Made by a program: the position numbers and the translations under genes | Assembly: GCA_023231105.1 (NCBI GenBank) | Contig: JALNWB010000065.1 | Coordinates: 1-19,471, forward strand | Direction of reading: 5' to 3' | Source: Ignavibacteriaceae bacterium | GTDB lineage: Bacteria; Bacteroidota; Ignavibacteria; Ignavibacteriales; Ignavibacteriaceae | DNA length: 19,471 nt | Notes under the pieces: model-generated | Database searches by the model: none | What the model was told of the DNA's origin: nothing | The model's input: only the letters and a program-made list of their open reading frames with translations | Shown: piece by piece, positions 1 to 8,436 of the stretch | How the letters are laid out: every line of letters starts with the position of its first letter | Numbering within the stretch: position 1 is the first letter of the stretch

Positions 1-1
1 A

Positions 2-124
2 TTAAGACAAGCCGGGAATCAACAGGTAAAATTTGATGCAAGTTCACTCGCAAGCGGTACATATATTTATCGGTTGAAAGCAGAAAATCAAATTGTTACT
101 AAAAAAATGATTCTTATGAAATAA
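2..124 (+). CDS. C-terminal end of a T9SS-sorted secreted protein (5' truncated by window)
   Basis: Only the last 40 codons are present; the reading frame enters from the left edge and stops with TAA at 122-124. The peptide contains LASGTYIYRLKAEN followed by a basic end (TKKMILMK). This is the classic last strand of a type A T9SS C-terminal sorting domain, the signal that carries proteins across the outer membrane through the Por machinery. The tail KKMILMK is the same as that of the gene ending at 18868. The function of the main body of the protein cannot be told from this fragment. A strong intrinsic terminator follows 11 bases after the stop, so this is the last gene of its transcript. 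Confidence 0.85.
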   Translation, partial: LRQAGNQQVKFDASSLASGTYIYRLKAENQIVTKKMILMK

Positions 125-135
125 TTCATCCTTAA

Positions 136-167
136 GAGGCTGCTTGCAAAAGCAGCCTCATTTTTTT
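136..167 (+). terminator. Rho-independent terminator
   Basis: A perfect 10-bp stem (gaggctgctt at 136-145 pairing with 150-159) has a GCAA tetraloop and is followed by A and seven T residues. It lies just after the sorting-domain gene ending at 124 and should end that transcript before the TonB-receptor cluster. Confidence 0.9.
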
Positions 168-284
168 CGGAAACCTTATTCTAAATGACCCATGATTTAA
201 TACCCAATGAAAAATCAAGACGATACTTTTGGGAGATTTTCAATATCGAATTGAATGGGAAAAAAGTTTTTCCGGTATCATGCA

Positions 285-460
285 TTACGCATAATAAATT
301 TATGCTTAGCCACGACTTTTAAGTCGTGGAATAATAGAAACGCCAAACTTTGGGCTTTAGCCCAAAAACGGTCTGTTTTTTGTGGCTAAAGCCAATATTT
401 ATTTTGTTTATTAATCCACGAGCTAAAGCTCGTGGCTATTCAATTATAAATTTCGCATAA
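285..460. repeat. Three-hairpin palindromic repeat, copy A
   Basis: Three inverted repeats lie in a row. Stem 1 is 310-318 with 321-329 (ccacgactt/aagtcgtgg). Stem 2 is ggctttagcc at 353-362 with ggctaaagcc at 384-393. Stem 3 is 416-424 with 427-435 (ccacgagct/agctcgtgg). The flanks are roughly inverted (ttacgcataat on the left, ttcgcataa on the right). The same architecture, spacing and much sequence recur at 14646-15038, so this is a dispersed repeat family. It is REP-like in form. A link to REP-associated transposases is inference, as no transposase is present here. The remaining parts of the 125-531 intergenic region show nothing else I can name. Confidence 0.8.
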
Positions 461-531
461 AGCCGCTAATTAAATAACGAACTCAATATTCGAAAGATTA
501 CAATTATTATATCTTCTCATCGGAGCTGCTC

Positions 532-3414
532 ATGAAGAAAGTTTTTTTACTTTTTATTTTTTTGATGATTTTATTTTCTCCCGTACAACAAAACTTATTT
601 GCACAGGCTTCGGGCAAAATATCGGGGCGGGTTCTCGATAAGGAGAACAAGGAACCGATTCCCTTTGCTTCTGTTTTTGTTGAAGGGACTTCAATTGGCA
701 GTTTAGCGGACGCTAACGGAGGTTTCGTCATTTTAAATGTTCCTCCGGGAGTTTATGTGGTTACCGCTTCTTTGATCGGATATCAAAAAACATCTGTAAA
801 TAATGTTCGGGTAAATGTGGACTTCACGTCTAAATTAACAATTGAATTGTCCTCCGGCGCAATTGATATGCCGGCAGTGATTGTTCAAGGTGAACGCAAT
901 CCGCTTATCAGAAAAGATTTAACAAATCCCACTATAGCCATCAATGCAGAAAATATTGCGGAACTTCCGGTAGATCAAATATCGGATGTTATCCGTTTGC
1001 AGGCGGGCGTAGTAACTGCTAATGACGGAACTATCCACGTGCGCGGTGGACGCTCGAATGAAATTGCTTATTCGTTAAACGGTATTTCTTTAAATGATCC
1101 TTATGGGCAATCGCGCGCAATAGGCATTGCTACAAACGCTGTGCAGGAAGTTTCGGTTTCAACCGGTACTTTCAGCGCTCAATATGGTAATGCTTTGAGC
1201 GGTGTTGTTAATTATGTAACCAAAGAAGGAACTGATAAATATTCTTTAAGTTTACGCAGTTATATGGGGGATTATGTCTCCTCCAGAAAAGAACTTTTTT
1301 CCAATATCGACAAAATCGATCCGTTAAACAGAGGTAGAATTGAAGCCACTTTTGGTGGTGCAGTTCCACTAATTCCGGATGCAAAATTTTATTTATCATC
1401 AGTCTTTGAAAATTTTAAAGGAAGTCTTTACGGACAAAAACTCTACGTTCCAACAGATTCATATTTAACACCTGACAATTTCAGAACAGGCGATCCAAGA
1501 AAAGGAACTTCAACCGGCGCTTATTTTTTTAACCCGTACTGTGATACAAGTATAGGTGTTCCATCACGGTATTGGTTTTCCGATTATGGTAAATATGTAC
1601 CAATGAATCCTTCTTTAAATTTTAATATGCAGGGAAACCTCAGCTTTAAATTAACGCCGGTCATTAAAATAAAGTATGAAGGATTGATTGATATCGGAAA
1701 ATCAAAAAGTTATGGTACAGATGTAGCGAGAAGTTTATATTATAAATATAACCCGGACGGCTTTGGAACTTCGTACAGCAACGCGTTTATGAATGCGATT
1801 GATCTTACCCATACCGTTAGTGATAATGTTTTTTATACTTTGAAATTTTCCTATGGAAAAAACCAGGTTAAATATTATTTATATGAAAATTATAACGATC
1901 CTCGTTACTTACCATCACTCTATCTTCAATCTATCGGGAACACTACATTTTATGCCGGTGGAACGGACAATAGCCGTACTTTCCGCACGACAGAAACTTT
2001 TGGAGTTAAAGGAGATGTTGTTGCACAATTATTTAAGATTCATGAAATAAAAGCAGGATTTGAAAGCCGCTTTCACGGAATAAGTTATGAAAATTATTCG
2101 GTGGAGATCGGAAAAGAAATGCCTGATGGTTCTTTTGGTAACTTGAACAATGACGATCTTCTTTATGATTCTACATTAACACTTATAAGAAGAAAACCAC
2201 TCACTCCATCGCAGTTTACAAATTACTCAAAACATCCGGCAAACATATCTGCCTATATCCAAGATAAAATTGAATTTGAATCCTCATTTATTGTTAATGC
2301 AGGTTTGCGATATGAGTATTTTGATCCGGCGGCGTCTTACAATCCTGAAGTTTCAAAGAATTTAAGAGATTCATCTTTTGGATATATAAATACTTATGAC
2401 ACACCGGCAAAAATTAAACATGCACTATCTCCCAGAATAAGTATGTCGTATCCGATAACCGATAAAGCAATAATCCGGTTATCGTACGGGCATTTTTATC
2501 AAGTTGCATCACTCTCAAGTCTTTACTCAAACAATCTCTATTATGTAGCAAATGCAGGCAGTACGCCTACTTTTGGCAATCCAAATGTTGAACCGCAAAA
2601 ATCAGTGCAATACGAAATTGGATTGCAGCAGCAATTAACAGAAGATTTAAAATTTGATCTGACCGGATTTTATAAGGATGTCAGCAATTATATTTATACT
2701 CAATCGGTTTATACTGCTTCAGGAAGAGCATACAACGTACTTACAAATCTTGCATATGCAAATTCAAGAGGCATAACACTTTCGTTGTTAAAACGAAGAT
2801 CAGCCGGAAGCATGTTTGCGTATTCGCTCGATTATACTTTTTCAATTGCCGAGGGAAACAGAACTGAACCGGCAGAGGAATTATTCTTTAGTGAACAATC
2901 AGGCAAGCAAAGTGAAACATATTTAGTACCATTAAGCTTTGACCGTTCACATGTGATTAACGGTTCTCTTTCATTTTCTCAGCCGGAAGACTGGAATCTT
3001 GGAATTATTTTCAGCCTTGAAACAGGCACGCCGTACTCACCGGTTTTACCACCAAACTTAGTCAATGTTTTATATGAACAAAATTCAGATCATCAGCCGC
3101 TTAACTTTAATGTTAATTTGAAATTTGAAAAATATTTTACGATTGGCGATATCCATTATACACTCTTTTTGCAAGTGGAAAATTTATTTGATACACAAAA
3201 CGAACTTTCAGTTTATTCAAGCTCGGGACGCGCATTATCAAATATTGAACAAGTGCAAAATCCTTATACCTTTAGTGATATCAGGAATAGGATAAGCCGT
3301 GGAGATCGCGGACTGTTTGGTGTAGATCAAATTGACGGATATTATTCTAAACGACCGGAGAGAGTTAATCGTCCGCGAGAAGTACGGTTAGGTTTTTCTC
3401 TCTTAATCAATTAA
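532..3414 (+). CDS. TonB-dependent outer-membrane receptor with carboxypeptidase-regulatory-like N-domain
   Basis: This 960-aa protein begins with a signal peptide (hydrophobic run, probable cleavage near residue 25 at LFA-QA). A CarboxypepD-regulatory-like beta-sandwich follows at about residues 28-110 (GKISGRVLD, PFASVFVEGT, GGFVILNVPPGVYVV). A plug domain covers about 120-235 (IHVRGGRSNEIAYSLNGI, then SALSGVVNYVTKEG-like end). The remainder is a beta-barrel ending in strand REVRLGFSLLIN. The start is set by GGAG at 522-525, six bases before ATG. Family knowledge makes it an energy-dependent outer-membrane transporter or an element of an export/sorting complex; the substrate is unknown. It is not a clear SusC, as no SusD partner follows. 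Instead a secreted sorting-domain protein starts 19 bp later and a PorV-type barrel follows, so the three are likely one transcript. Confidence 0.9.
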   Translation: MKKVFLLFIFLMILFSPVQQNLFAQASGKISGRVLDKENKEPIPFASVFVEGTSIGSLADANGGFVILNVPPGVYVVTASLIGYQKTSVNNVRVNVDFTSKLTIELSSGAIDMPAVIVQGERNPLIRKDLTNPTIAINAENIAELPVDQISDVIRLQAGVVTANDGTIHVRGGRSNEIAYSLNGISLNDPYGQSRAIGIATNAVQEVSVSTGTFSAQYGNALSGVVNYVTKEGTDKYSLSLRSYMGDYVSSRKELFSNIDKIDPLNRGRIEATFGGAVPLIPDAKFYLSSVFENFKGSLYGQKLYVPTDSYLTPDNFRTGDPRKGTSTGAYFFNPYCDTSIGVPSRYWFSDYGKYVPMNPSLNFNMQGNLSFKLTPVIKIKYEGLIDIGKSKSYGTDVARSLYYKYNPDGFGTSYSNAFMNAIDLTHTVSDNVFYTLKFSYGKNQVKYYLYENYNDPRYLPSLYLQSIGNTTFYAGGTDNSRTFRTTETFGVKGDVVAQLFKIHEIKAGFESRFHGISYENYSVEIGKEMPDGSFGNLNNDDLLYDSTLTLIRRKPLTPSQFTNYSKHPANISAYIQDKIEFESSFIVNAGLRYEYFDPAASYNPEVSKNLRDSSFGYINTYDTPAKIKHALSPRISMSYPITDKAIIRLSYGHFYQVASLSSLYSNNLYYVANAGSTPTFGNPNVEPQKSVQYEIGLQQQLTEDLKFDLTGFYKDVSNYIYTQSVYTASGRAYNVLTNLAYANSRGITLSLLKRRSAGSMFAYSLDYTFSIAEGNRTEPAEELFFSEQSGKQSETYLVPLSFDRSHVINGSLSFSQPEDWNLGIIFSLETGTPYSPVLPPNLVNVLYEQNSDHQPLNFNVNLKFEKYFTIGDIHYTLFLQVENLFDTQNELSVYSSSGRALSNIEQVQNPYTFSDIRNRISRGDRGLFGVDQIDGYYSKRPERVNRPREVRLGFSLLIN

Positions 3415-3433
3415 ACGCAGGAAATTAAAATTT

Positions 3434-6400
3434 ATGAAAAAAGGTATTTATCTTTTCGTTCTCTTACTTTTCATTTCTTCCTCGCTTTCTTTGTCTCAAG
3501 AGAAAGATGAATATGGAAATTATAATATAAAAAAATTAAGCCAGCAGGATATGGAGCGGATCTTCGGCGATATTTATAAACCGGGAAAGATATTTAAAAC
3601 TGCCGGCGACCCAAGAGCAATTAAGGAAGTAATTATCAGCGGCAACAAAATTACTACCGTTGTTTTTAATTACGGCTCCATTTGCAAAGGGAATTATTTA
3701 GGGAATGTAGCCGATCTTGTCTGGAAAGGATTAGGAAACGGGTTTGAATTCGGTCCGCTGGTTGCCGCCGCGGTTCCTATTCCAAATGCCAATGGCGGTT
3801 ATGATACTACGATCATTGTGGATGATTCGTTTATTTTGCCAGGGCAGGGCTCTTATTCACCTGACGGAACTTTAAAATGGGGATGGCTGCCTAAATCAGA
3901 CTATGCCGATCCTAATCAAACTGAAATAGCCCGATTAAATGCCCCGGATAAAAACTTTGACGGGAAACCTGACTCCTGGCCGGAACGATGGTACTCTCCC
4001 GGAGCCGGTAAATATGTATGGCCCGCTTTTTTAGGTGACCAAGCCACTGCGCCGGATGAAGAAGTCTATTATGTTGATGATGATTTTACCAATCAAGCAT
4101 ATATCAAAGGACCTGCTTATTATCCATTTATTAATGATTCAACTAAAAGGGGATTAGGGTTGGATATGGAGGTTCGTATCCTTCAGTTCAATAATCCTTT
4201 AGCCGAAAATATTATCTTTTTAGTTTTCCAAATAACGAACGTTAGCGATAAAGACCTTCCCAAGGTTTATTTTGGAATGCATGGAGATCCACACGTTGGA
4301 GGACCCGCAGATTATGGTGATGATCGCGCTGCTTTTATTCCTCCTTCCGGTCCTTTGGCGGAAGGATTTGCGCAAAGAGCTCGTAGCATGGTCTATGCTT
4401 TTGATGAAGATATGACTGGCTCAGGCGGAAGAACTGCCGGCTTTTTTGGCTGGAAATTTCTCGAATCTCCTACGAATTCAACGGATGGGAAAGATAATGA
4501 TGACGATGGGATAACAGATGAAAGCCCTTTCAATTCAGCCGGGAATTATATTGATGGAGTAAGCATTCCTTTAAGTTATGGGATTTCGGATGTAGCAAAA
4601 TATACAGCCATTTTTGGAGCGCCCAAACCAAGATTTCAAGGTGATGAAGACGGCGATTGGGATGCTGCTGCGCATGATATCGGTATCGATGGAATTGGAC
4701 CTGATTCACCAAATTATCCCGGACCAGATTATGGGGAAGGAGATGGCATTCCCTCTCAAGCATGGTATTTTGATACAGACGGAAATAATAAATACGATGT
4801 AGGCGAACCAATTTCAGATGAAAGATTGCCCGGTTATCGTTGGGCTGGCTCCGAACCAAATTTTGGGATGCGCGATATTTCAGAATCCGACCAGATCGGT
4901 TTAACAAGTTTTCATGCCGCAACTTACACGAATTCTTTACCGAACGTTCCCAAAAATGCAAGTTTAATGTGGGAATGGCTCTCCTCGGATTCGATTGATG
5001 CGAACCAGGAATTATTAAGCATAGCCGGGGATAATGTTTTCAATTTTGGTTCAGGTCCTCTTTCCCTTAAACGTGGTGAATCACAACGTTTTTCTATGGC
5101 AATTCTTTTCGGAAATGATTTAAATGATCTTGTTTTAAATGCAGAGACTTCAACCCGGGTACTCGAAGCCGATTACCGTTTTGCGCAGCCTCCTATTAAG
5201 CCGATCGTAAAAGTTGTACCGGGGGATAAACGCGTTACTCTTTACTGGGATACAAGAGCTGAAGCATCGGTTGATCCTTTAACCGTTAAAAAAGATTTCC
5301 AGGGTTATAAAATTTATAGAAGCACCGACCCAACCTTTGCGGATGTATATAAAATTACAGACGGAAACGGGAATCCATTTTTAGGTGTTCCTCTGTTTGA
5401 TTCTTACGCAAGAAAAAAAGCTCAATTTGATCTTGTTGACTCACTTTCCGGCTTTTTCCCGGTTGAATATCAAGGAAGAGCTGTTAAGTATTATGTTGGA
5501 GACAATACCGGTTTAGTTCACGAATATGTTGATTCTACAGTTCAGAATGGAATTACATATTATTATGCCGTGGTTTCTTATGACGGCGGTAGCCTTGAAG
5601 TTGGCAAAGAACTTCCTCCTTCCGAATGCCAAGCGGTAATTCAAAAAGATGCTATAACCGGCAAACTGAGTTTTGATGTAAATACCGGGGAAGCAACTCC
5701 TAATCCTATTTCTACAGGAATAAAAATGCCTGAAGCAGGATTAGCGGGAGTTCCGACTGCGGTTGCTGGAAATTCAACGGGAAAACTTTATGTGAAAATT
5801 TTAGATCCGTTAGCAGTTGATGAAAGATTGTATAAAATATCTTTTCGCAACAACACTACGTATTCATTATTAGACTCAACCGGAATTACGGAAACTTTCT
5901 CTTCAAAAGATACAGTATTTGTTTCTTTAAGTCAGCAAAACATTGATGAAAATAGTTTTGAATTACTTGATGCAAATAATAATGTCGTCGCAAAAAGTAA
6001 TTATTTCATTAATATTTCAAGCGGAAAAGTTAGAGGAAGTTCACCGGGCAGTTTACCGGCAAATCAGACTTTTACCGTTAAGTACCGTTATTACCCGATT
6101 GTTTCAAGTACGAATATAAATTATGAAGATAACAATCCGAGTTTTAATGGACTGAAACTCTATATTCAGACCGATTCACTTGATCTAAACAGGGCTGAAT
6201 CAAAGTTTACTAATTCTCAAATTCAAGCAGTGGTTACGTTACATTCGCCTCCATTGGTTGGTAATCCGAAAATTAAGTATCGTGCCGATTGGGAAATTCG
6301 TTGGAACAATCTTGATACTACTGCTACTGGGACTTATGTTAATCCCGGTGATACTGTTAAATCTGATGCAGGCAAAACGGTTGTTTGCCCCTTTACCGTT

Positions 6401-7012
6401 TGGAATTTAAGTGAAAATAGAAAAGGAACCTTTTTAATAAAAGAAGGAAATCCAAAAACCAGAAACAATTTACGCTGGGATTGGGGAGAGTCGGTTGTGG
6501 TTCGTCCTACTAATGCAACAGGTTCAACAACTTCATATGAAGTAGTGTTTGCTTTACCTGACAGCAGTGTTACAACCACGCCAATATTACCAAAAGCCGG
6601 AGATGTTTTTACGATCAAGACCACAAAGCCGTTCCAAGCAAACGATACATATCTTTTCCAGACCAAACCGACGGTATTTTCTCAAGCTTCAGCTAAAGAA
6701 AGAATTGATGATATCTATGTTGTCCCGAATCCATACGTTGGATACAGCATGTTGGAATCTCCCGGCAGGCTGCCCGATCTACGAAGCGAAAAACAAGTTC
6801 AGTTTAGAAATCTTCCTCCTAAATGTACGATCCGAATTTACACGATGGTAGGTGAATTAGTTCAGACTATTGAGAAAGACGACTACACAAGTTACGCAAG
6901 CTGGGATTTGTTAAGTTATGAAGGACAAAGAATAGCTTACGGTGTTTACATCTTCCATGTTGATATTCCCGGAGTTGGAGAAAAAATCGGAAGATTGGCT
7001 GTAATCAAATAA
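3434..7012 (+). CDS. Large secreted protein with Asp-rich Ca-binding-like segments, FN3-like domain and T9SS-type sorting tail
   Basis: This 1192-aa protein has a signal peptide (about residues 1-21). Asp/Asn/Gly-rich calcium-loop-like stretches appear at about 348-364 (TDGKDNDDDGITDE), 403-410 (GDEDGDWD) and 447-460 (DTDGNNKYDVGEP). A fibronectin-III-like domain lies near 590-720 (KRVTLYWDT, YKIYRSTDPTF, NGITYYYAVVSYDGG). The end has a VPNPYVG motif near 1095 and a final VYIFHVD...GEKIGRLAVIK strand, as in FlgD/T9SS-type C-terminal domains. AGGAAA at 3419-3424 precedes the ATG. By inference it is exported to the cell surface or medium, with a structural or binding role. No catalytic motif was seen. 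It sits between a TonB-type receptor and a PorV-family gene, which fits export by T9SS. Confidence 0.85.
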   Translation: MKKGIYLFVLLLFISSSLSLSQEKDEYGNYNIKKLSQQDMERIFGDIYKPGKIFKTAGDPRAIKEVIISGNKITTVVFNYGSICKGNYLGNVADLVWKGLGNGFEFGPLVAAAVPIPNANGGYDTTIIVDDSFILPGQGSYSPDGTLKWGWLPKSDYADPNQTEIARLNAPDKNFDGKPDSWPERWYSPGAGKYVWPAFLGDQATAPDEEVYYVDDDFTNQAYIKGPAYYPFINDSTKRGLGLDMEVRILQFNNPLAENIIFLVFQITNVSDKDLPKVYFGMHGDPHVGGPADYGDDRAAFIPPSGPLAEGFAQRARSMVYAFDEDMTGSGGRTAGFFGWKFLESPTNSTDGKDNDDDGITDESPFNSAGNYIDGVSIPLSYGISDVAKYTAIFGAPKPRFQGDEDGDWDAAAHDIGIDGIGPDSPNYPGPDYGEGDGIPSQAWYFDTDGNNKYDVGEPISDERLPGYRWAGSEPNFGMRDISESDQIGLTSFHAATYTNSLPNVPKNASLMWEWLSSDSIDANQELLSIAGDNVFNFGSGPLSLKRGESQRFSMAILFGNDLNDLVLNAETSTRVLEADYRFAQPPIKPIVKVVPGDKRVTLYWDTRAEASVDPLTVKKDFQGYKIYRSTDPTFADVYKITDGNGNPFLGVPLFDSYARKKAQFDLVDSLSGFFPVEYQGRAVKYYVGDNTGLVHEYVDSTVQNGITYYYAVVSYDGGSLEVGKELPPSECQAVIQKDAITGKLSFDVNTGEATPNPISTGIKMPEAGLAGVPTAVAGNSTGKLYVKILDPLAVDERLYKISFRNNTTYSLLDSTGITETFSSKDTVFVSLSQQNIDENSFELLDANNNVVAKSNYFINISSGKVRGSSPGSLPANQTFTVKYRYYPIVSSTNINYEDNNPSFNGLKLYIQTDSLDLNRAESKFTNSQIQAVVTLHSPPLVGNPKIKYRADWEIRWNNLDTTATGTYVNPGDTVKSDAGKTVVCPFTVWNLSENRKGTFLIKEGNPKTRNNLRWDWGESVVVRPTNATGSTTSYEVVFALPDSSVTTTPILPKAGDVFTIKTTKPFQANDTYLFQTKPTVFSQASAKERIDDIYVVPNPYVGYSMLESPGRLPDLRSEKQVQFRNLPPKCTIRIYTMVGELVQTIEKDDYTSYASWDLLSYEGQRIAYGVYIFHVDIPGVGEKIGRLAVIK

Positions 7013-7059
7013 AAATGATGTTGAATAAATTTCAAATATAAAGTTTTGGAGATACCCGA

Positions 7060-8094
7060 ATGAAAAAAATAAATCTCTCACTTGTGCTCTTCTTGTTGAT
7101 TGCTTTTTCTGTCTCAGATTTTGCACAATTTGATAGAAGTACCGTAAAAGTTGGAACAACAGTCGCCCAATTCCTAAAGATCGGCGCAGGCGCGCGTGCA
7201 ATTGGAATGGGAGGCGCATACACTGCGGTTGCTAACGATATTTATGGCGTCTATTGGAACCCTGCCGGAGTTGCCAATACACCGGCTAACGGACAAGTAG
7301 CATTCAATCATGTTAATTGGCTTGCCGATATTTCTTATGACTTTGCTGCAGCTTCTTTAAATGTGGAAGAAGTCGGAACATTTTTTCTCACCATGATTTC
7401 GCTTGGCGTTCCGGAAGATAAAGTCAGAACCGTTGATTATCCAGAAGGTGATGGAAGAATGTGGGACGCAAAATCTCTTGCTATCGGCGTTGGCTTTGCA
7501 AGAAAATTAACCGATAAATTTTCGGTTGGAATTCATTTAAAATATATTCGCGAAGGTATCTGGAATAACAGCGCTTCGGGTATGGCAGTAGATATCGGAA
7601 CATATTATGTTACACCGTTTAACGATTTGATTATCGGTGCAAGCATTTCTAACTTCGGAACTAAAATGCAATTGGACGGAAGAGATATTCTGTTTAATTA
7701 TGATCCGGGCAACGATCCAAATTCTGGTCCCAACAACGTCCTTTCAAAATACGAAATGGGAAAATATGATCTTCCTTTAACTTTCCGTTTGGGGTTGGCG
7801 ATGGATGTTTATAAAGACCGTTATTTTAGAACAACTGCAGCGCTTGATGCAACGCATCCAAACGATAACACCGAATATCTAAATACCGGTATTGAGTTTG
7901 CTTATGATGAGATGTTCATGTTCCGACTGGGGTATAAATCTTTACTCTTACGGGATAGCGAACAAGGCTTAACAATAGGCGGTGGTTTGAAATATCAGAT
8001 CACAGACCAATTTGGGCTTATGTTGAATTATGGCTGGGCGGATTACGGAAGATTGAAGAATGTGCAATTTTTTGATTTAGGGCTTACATTCTAA
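7060..8094 (+). CDS. PorV/PorQ-family (UPF0164-like) outer-membrane barrel protein
   Basis: This 344-aa protein has a signal peptide (cleavage near FAQ, residues 21-23). The family opening follows: FLKIGAGARAIGMGGAYTAV and then YGVYWNPAGVAN, the hallmark of PorV/PorQ and FadL-like barrels in Bacteroidota and relatives. Repeated aromatic-ending strands follow, and the last strand reads GLTF. GGAG at 7048-7051 lies eight bases before the ATG, and the gene follows the upstream secreted protein by 47 bp. In T9SS, PorV binds cargo C-terminal domains and passes them to the sortase. Here the neighbouring gene encodes a sorting-tail protein, so a cargo-specific PorV-like role is a reasonable inference. 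A fatty-acid-type channel cannot be excluded. Confidence 0.85.
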   Translation: MKKINLSLVLFLLIAFSVSDFAQFDRSTVKVGTTVAQFLKIGAGARAIGMGGAYTAVANDIYGVYWNPAGVANTPANGQVAFNHVNWLADISYDFAAASLNVEEVGTFFLTMISLGVPEDKVRTVDYPEGDGRMWDAKSLAIGVGFARKLTDKFSVGIHLKYIREGIWNNSASGMAVDIGTYYVTPFNDLIIGASISNFGTKMQLDGRDILFNYDPGNDPNSGPNNVLSKYEMGKYDLPLTFRLGLAMDVYKDRYFRTTAALDATHPNDNTEYLNTGIEFAYDEMFMFRLGYKSLLLRDSEQGLTIGGGLKYQITDQFGLMLNYGWADYGRLKNVQFFDLGLTF

Positions 8095-8103
8095 TTTATT
8101 TAC

Positions 8104-8133
8104 TGTAGAGACTTGCCATGGCAAGTCTCTACA
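8104..8133. repeat. 30-bp perfect palindrome
   Basis: Each 15-base arm pairs perfectly about the centre CCATGG (arms tgtagagacttgcca and its complement). It begins ten bases after the PorV-family stop codon. No T-tract follows, so it is better read as a dispersed palindromic repeat, although in RNA it would form a strong hairpin that might protect or end the upstream transcript. Confidence 0.8.
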
Positions 8134-8436
8134 ATTTAAGATTCTGCGGGAAGAACATCTTGAGTATTAATTTTGAAGAGTGAATAAGGAGTAATGAAGG
8201 GAAAATTTTTACACTACTTACTACCTAATTTGGACTATTGGGTTCAGTCCGTTCAAGTTACAGGAATCCTTTTCTTTTCCCTATTTTTCCATTGAGCCGT
8301 CAATCATTTTATCTTACCGTTTATAAACATTGCTCAAAAACCGTTTATATTTTTTCTAATTTTGAATCAGTAAAAAAAAATCAGTTCATTGTGAATTATT
8401 TCGAGTTCATTTAAGTGAAATTCTAATGGAGAATCT
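8134..8436. other. Intergenic region before the export operon
   Basis: About 300 bases lie between the 30-bp palindrome and the TolC-like gene. I see no coding sequence. The region is AT-rich, with T runs near 8351-8356 and an A run near 8373-8381, and should contain the promoter of the export operon. Confidence 0.5.
8330..8364 (+). promoter_or_regulatory. Candidate Bacteroidota-type promoter for the export operon
   Basis: TAATTTTG at 8357-8364 matches the Bacteroidota -7 consensus TAnnTTTG. A TTG at 8330-8332 could be the -33 element, although the 24-base gap is slightly long. It lies 72 bases upstream of the TolC-like start. This is a motif match only, and such matches are common in AT-rich DNA. 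Confidence 0.3.

Noticed and set aside
532..3414. SusC-type glycan importer
   Set aside because: There is no SusD-like lipoprotein or glycan enzyme nearby; the neighbours are a sorting-tail protein and a PorV-type barrel, so only the general TonB-dependent receptor call is kept.
4530..4961. 143-aa open frame on the minus strand
   Set aside because: It lies wholly inside the well-supported 1192-aa secreted protein gene, has low-complexity His/Leu/Arg-rich content and no start signal; a shadow of the coding strand.
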